A stretch of 64,000 bases of DNA from an uncultured Oscillospiraceae bacterium (GTDB lineage: Bacteria > Bacillota > Clostridia > Oscillospirales > Ruminococcaceae), in contig CAJUSD010000006.1 in assembly GCA_910589145.1 (NCBI GenBank), forward strand, positions 52,439-116,438, given 5' to 3'. Positions 61,153 to 64,000 of the stretch are shown here, in pieces. Each line of letters begins with the position of its first letter. The first letter of the stretch is position 1. The position numbers were made by a program, and so were the translations under genes. Below the pieces are notes generated by a model, which saw only the letters and a list, made by a program, of their open reading frames with translations, had not been told where the DNA came from and made no database searches.

Positions 61153-61332
61153 ATGGATTGTCCCCTTTGCGGCTGCCTAATGCGGATCCAGAAAGGTTAC
61201 GTGGATGTTTCCGGCGACCAGTCCCCTGATGAAGATACCGTCGTCTTTTATGTTCAGGAGCTTTGCTGCCGCAACCCTGGCTGTCCGAATTTCCAGCAGG
61301 TGGTTCGAAAAATTAAAAACAAAATGAACTGA
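61153..61332 (+). CDS. Small cysteine-rich (zinc-ribbon-like) phage protein
   Basis: The 59-residue protein has CPLCGCLM near the start and CCRNPGCPNF towards the end, a likely zinc site. AAGGAGGTG lies seven bases before the ATG. It sits between the portal and scaffold-like genes; it may work with the cysteine insertion of the portal (inference from position and cysteine content). Confidence 0.75.
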   Translation: MDCPLCGCLMRIQKGYVDVSGDQSPDEDTVVFYVQELCCRNPGCPNFQQVVRKIKNKMN

Positions 61333-61364
61333 TCTCTTGACTTTTTGAAAGGATGGTTTCTATT

Positions 61365-61523
61365 ATGGCTAACAACAATACAAAAAGCGATTACATTGGC
61401 AGGATTTCCAATACTGGTTCCCAACATATACAGGCGCCGTTCCCAACCTCCTCAAAAGGTTCACCCTCCGTTAAAACTGGCGGAGACCTGAGAACCGGAA
61501 ATCCCCCTAAATCTAAAAAATAG
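61365..61523 (+). CDS. Short Gly/Ser/Lys-rich phage-module protein
   Basis: A 52-residue ORF (MANNNTKSDYIGRISNTGSQ... ending PPKSKK) has GAAAGGATGG upstream and fits tightly between neighbours (32 and 20 bases). It is low-complexity and probably disordered. No family is recognised. Confidence 0.6.
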   Translation: MANNNTKSDYIGRISNTGSQHIQAPFPTSSKGSPSVKTGGDLRTGNPPKSKK

Positions 61524-61543
61524 CAGAAAGGAGATGCTGCTTT

Positions 61544-62155
61544 ATGAGAGTTAGCAGACAAAAACTGGAGGAGTTTGCCCGCAGGCATGGTTTCGACTCC
61601 TTCCAGAACATGAAAGATGATGCTGTTAGAAAAAAGCTGGAGCAAAAAGATCAACCGGACTCTGAGCTTGCTCAGGCAGCCCAGGATGCTCTTACCCAGG
61701 ATCCCTCTGACTCTGAACTTGGTTTTTTGGAAGCCAAGGGAGCTGAACAGGAAATTTTGCAGCAGATAGAGGGACTGTTGGAACGTTTTCCTGAACTCAG
61801 CGGTGCAGACAGCCTTCGCAGGGATGGATTAAAAGCTGTGGCGCGTATGAAAGGCGGGCCGGAAACCCTGGAGCTGTGGCGGCGTGTTCGCCCGGCAGGT
61901 TTGGCATTGTCGGACGCTTACCTTTTAGTCAATCTGGACGACATTCTTGCCCAACAGCGGGAAGCCGCTTGGCAATCCGCTGTCAGTTCATTGGCAGGCA
62001 GAGCTCATTTGCTCCCCTCTGCTGGCAATGTTTTGGAAGACAGCCCTGTTCCCGGCAATGTTTTTGAACTCTATCGTGCACTGAATCCCAATGCCTCCGA
62101 AACGGAGATCCGCTCCCACTATCATCGTTCGAAATCAAAATCCAAATCTAAATAA
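61544..62155 (+). CDS. Scaffold-like protein of the head module
   Basis: The 203-residue protein is mostly helical and charged, with KLEEFARRHGFDSFQNMKDDA at the start, Gln/Glu-rich middle and a SKSKSKSK tail. It lies exactly between portal and major capsid genes, where scaffolding proteins are normally found. The sequence itself does not prove the function. AAAGGAG precedes the ATG. Confidence 0.6.
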   Translation: MRVSRQKLEEFARRHGFDSFQNMKDDAVRKKLEQKDQPDSELAQAAQDALTQDPSDSELGFLEAKGAEQEILQQIEGLLERFPELSGADSLRRDGLKAVARMKGGPETLELWRRVRPAGLALSDAYLLVNLDDILAQQREAAWQSAVSSLAGRAHLLPSAGNVLEDSPVPGNVFELYRALNPNASETEIRSHYHRSKSKSKSK

Positions 62156-62184
62156 CCTGTTTTTGTGAAAGGAGTTTTTTACTT

Positions 62185-63216
62185 ATGGCAGAAGTTGTTT
62201 TTTCTAAGGCAAGCGGCTTGAATGATTCTTTTTTCGGGAAAAGCCAGGAACCAATTCAAATGCTTCTGGAAAAGGATGTAGAAGCATTTGAACAAATGAG
62301 CGCTATCCCCAAACTCTTTAAAAAAGTCCGCTCCCATAATTTCGCTGAAAAAATTACCTCCCGCACCAGCATGGGCAACTTTGCCCCTGTGGGCGAAGGC
62401 GGCGTTTATCCAAAGGCTTCCATTCAGGAAGGTTACTCTAAGACCGTTGAACCCGACACTTGGAAAAGCCAGTTTTCAATTACTAAGGAAATGGTCGAGG
62501 ATAACAAAATGCTCGAAATTTCTCAGCAGGCACTGGGTTTTACTGACAGTTACAACCGTACCAGGGAACTTTTTGCCGGGGCTATGCTTGCCGGCGGCGT
62601 AAGTACCAAAATGAACTTTGCCTCTAAAACCTATGACACTTCCTGTGCGGATGGAAGGCCGCTTTTCTCAAAAGAACATCCTTCTATTACCGGCAATACC
62701 ACCGTGCAAAGCAACCGGTTTGCAGACGAATTTTCACTGGACGCTCTTTCCGCCGCTGAAACCGCTATGCAAAATTTTAAAGATGACAATGGCTTTGTTC
62801 TCAACATTGCGCCGGATACCATTATTATCCCTAACGATTACACCCTAAAGCGGGATGTTTTTGCCGCTGTTGGTGCTGACAAAGATCCCGCTACTGCTAA
62901 TAACGGTTTTAACTACCAATACGGACGCTGGAATATTATTGTTTGGCCTTATCTCACCAGAGTAACAGATGCAGCCAAACCTTGGTTCCTTCTGGACAGC
63001 CGATACAACAACAGCCGGGCTGGGCTTGTTTGGATTGACCGTATTCCCCTTTCCGTTCACTCCTGGGTGGATGAGAACAACGACAACAACGTTTGGAACG
63101 GACGTGCGCGCTTTTCCGCAGGATTCAATAACTGGCGGGCCATCTGCATTGGAGGTGTAACCGGCGGCACACAGCTTATTTCTTCCGGTTCTTCTTCTGC
63201 TTCCGCTGAGGGGTGA
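62185..63216 (+). CDS. Major capsid protein (Mu gpT/HK97-fold type)
   Basis: The 343-residue protein matches capsid proteins of the Mu gpT-like group: WKSQFSITKEMVEDNKMLEI, SYNRTRELFAGAMLAGG, DGRPLFSKEHPSITGNTTVQSNRF, NIAPDTIIIPNDYTLKRDVF and WFLLDSRYN. It would assemble the HK97-fold shell. It has no obvious N-terminal delta domain. The gene is intact, with AAAGGAG upstream and a Ser/Ala tail. Its TGA lies six bases before the next start. Confidence 0.87.
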   Translation: MAEVVFSKASGLNDSFFGKSQEPIQMLLEKDVEAFEQMSAIPKLFKKVRSHNFAEKITSRTSMGNFAPVGEGGVYPKASIQEGYSKTVEPDTWKSQFSITKEMVEDNKMLEISQQALGFTDSYNRTRELFAGAMLAGGVSTKMNFASKTYDTSCADGRPLFSKEHPSITGNTTVQSNRFADEFSLDALSAAETAMQNFKDDNGFVLNIAPDTIIIPNDYTLKRDVFAAVGADKDPATANNGFNYQYGRWNIIVWPYLTRVTDAAKPWFLLDSRYNNSRAGLVWIDRIPLSVHSWVDENNDNNVWNGRARFSAGFNNWRAICIGGVTGGTQLISSGSSSASAEG

Positions 63217-63221
63217 TTTCT

Positions 63222-63842
63222 ATGACTTATGGGGAACTTAAAGTGCTGTGCCTTCAGAAAGTCTTTGCGATTGAAGGCAGCAAAATTGTTTTAGACGACA
63301 ACACCAGGGCTTTTCTCAATGCACTGCCCGGTGCGGCAAACGAAGCCCTTGCTCTGCTTGCCACTGCCGGAAAGCCTTTAATCCGCCGTCTTGACATACC
63401 TGTTTTTCCCCAATCTGGCAAAGACACCGCCATTTTCCGAAATCTGAAAGAGCTAGACCGCGATTTTTTCCGCCTTGTTCCTGGGGAGATTTATTTTTCC
63501 CCAACCGGTGGATTCGGCAGGCTGCGGCAGCCAAAGGGATTCCGATTGGAAGGTGATGCAGGTATTTGGCTGGACAGCAGCAAATGCGGTATTTGGACTG
63601 TTTACTATCATGTTTATCCAAACTGGATTGACGAATACACAAATGATGAAGAAGTGATTTCTCTCCCCCCGGAAGCTGCAAGGCTAATTCCTCTTTATGT
63701 TGCCAGTCAGCTTTATAAGGATGACGATTTGGCAATTGCTACCCAATACCGCAATGAATTTGAAGTGGGAAGGGCTTCCTTAGCCTCCCTCTACTCCGAC
63801 GACAACGGACAGGAATTTGAATCCATTAGCGGTTGGATTTAA
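63222..63842 (+). CDS. Head-tail connector/adaptor-like protein
   Basis: The 206-residue protein follows the capsid gene, as phage adaptors do. Residues TRAFLNALPGAANEALALLAT near the start and LPPEAARLIPLYVASQLYKDDDLAIATQYRNEFEVGRASL near the end match gp6/gp15-like connector helices. The ATG at 63222 has GAGGGGTGATT upstream. Repeat B4 follows within 17 bases of the stop, so the continuation of the module cannot be seen. Confidence 0.65.
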   Translation: MTYGELKVLCLQKVFAIEGSKIVLDDNTRAFLNALPGAANEALALLATAGKPLIRRLDIPVFPQSGKDTAIFRNLKELDRDFFRLVPGEIYFSPTGGFGRLRQPKGFRLEGDAGIWLDSSKCGIWTVYYHVYPNWIDEYTNDEEVISLPPEAARLIPLYVASQLYKDDDLAIATQYRNEFEVGRASLASLYSDDNGQEFESISGWI

Positions 63843-63858
63843 TTGCCGCGCTTTTAGG

Positions 63859-64000
63859 CAGGGAAATCAATTTTGTGGTGGTTTTGAGGCTGATATTGAC
63901 AAACACCCCACCGGGGTGTTTGTCAGGGAAGGCGGAGAAAATGGTGGGCTTCTTCTTTCTTTTTCTATCTGCGAATTGTCAAGTTAAGTGCAAAGATTTG
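63859..64000. repeat. Dispersed repeat family B, copy 4, interrupted at the window end
   Basis: Starts with CAGGGAAATCAATTTTGTGG and follows copies 2 and 3 through the CACCCC hairpin and TTCTTTCTTTTTCTATC (to about 63968). It then departs abruptly into TGCGAATTGTCAAG instead of GCAAAAAAGAAAGAAGG. The break may be a deletion or the edge of another inserted element. Confidence 0.75.

Overview
The window looks like chromosome from an anaerobic, endospore-forming Clostridia bacterium, most likely near the Oscillospiraceae/Ruminococcaceae (inference from gene content). The basis is spoIVA, a SPOCS-LysM coat-type protein, a GerA/SpoVAF germination protein, a divergent Rnf-like complex, fchA-folD, MecA, AddB and a vanG-type cluster. 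AGGAGG-like ribosome sites and TTG/GTG starts are common. I saw no rRNA, tRNA or CRISPR array.

Layout. 1-192: tail of a short-chain dehydrogenase with a strong terminator. 282-3951 (minus): BlaI-type repressor with its operator and a large M56 (BlaR1-like) receptor. 4053-5231: MalY/PatB aminotransferase. 6008-12161 (minus): an overlapping Rnf-like operon (C-D-E-A) followed by a DUF4015 protein and a small membrane protein; rnfG and rnfB are absent and many canonical redox ligands are missing. 12344-18547: MecA, Rpe, polysaccharide deacetylase, serine hydrolase, DUF3783 protein and SGNH esterase. 19181-22400: SPOCS-LysM protein and SpoIVA. 22590-29973: S9 peptidase, ferredoxin-type aldo/keto reductase and SbcDC. 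30515-33321: one-carbon operon fchA-folD-nudix-histidine phosphatase. 33379-34936: a small cassette (DUF6809 gene and two tandem RHH genes) bounded by a perfect 71-bp inverted repeat. 34935-39298: germination protein, GNAT, Dabb, TrmL and DegV. 39482-42673: ilvBNC. 43077-45824 (minus): D,D-carboxypeptidase and amidase lipoprotein. 46370-53742: MerR regulator, BceAB-like ABC transporter and vanG-vanXY-vanT. 54172-59199: AddB without AddA next to it, a membrane protein, GNAT and NERD protein. 59393-63842: phage head module (portal, two small proteins, scaffold-like protein, major capsid protein, connector-like protein) with no terminase in front.

Several genes share a cell-envelope theme: BlaI/BlaR-like sensing, D,D-carboxypeptidase, amidase, BceAB-like pump, and D-Ala-D-Ser ligase with its D,D-peptidase and serine racemase. 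Intergenic space is crowded with dispersed non-coding repeats. Family A (about 130-160 bp) has three copies. Family B (312-359 bp) has three complete copies, two with exact and one with a diverged 9-10 bp flanking direct repeat, plus a broken fourth. Family C/D has four copies. Family E has two copies.

The most unusual items are the stripped-down Rnf-like complex, the inverted-repeat cassette, the apparently cyclohydrolase-dead FolD beside a dedicated cyclohydrolase, the regulator-less vanG operon with a leader terminator, and the terminase-less head module.
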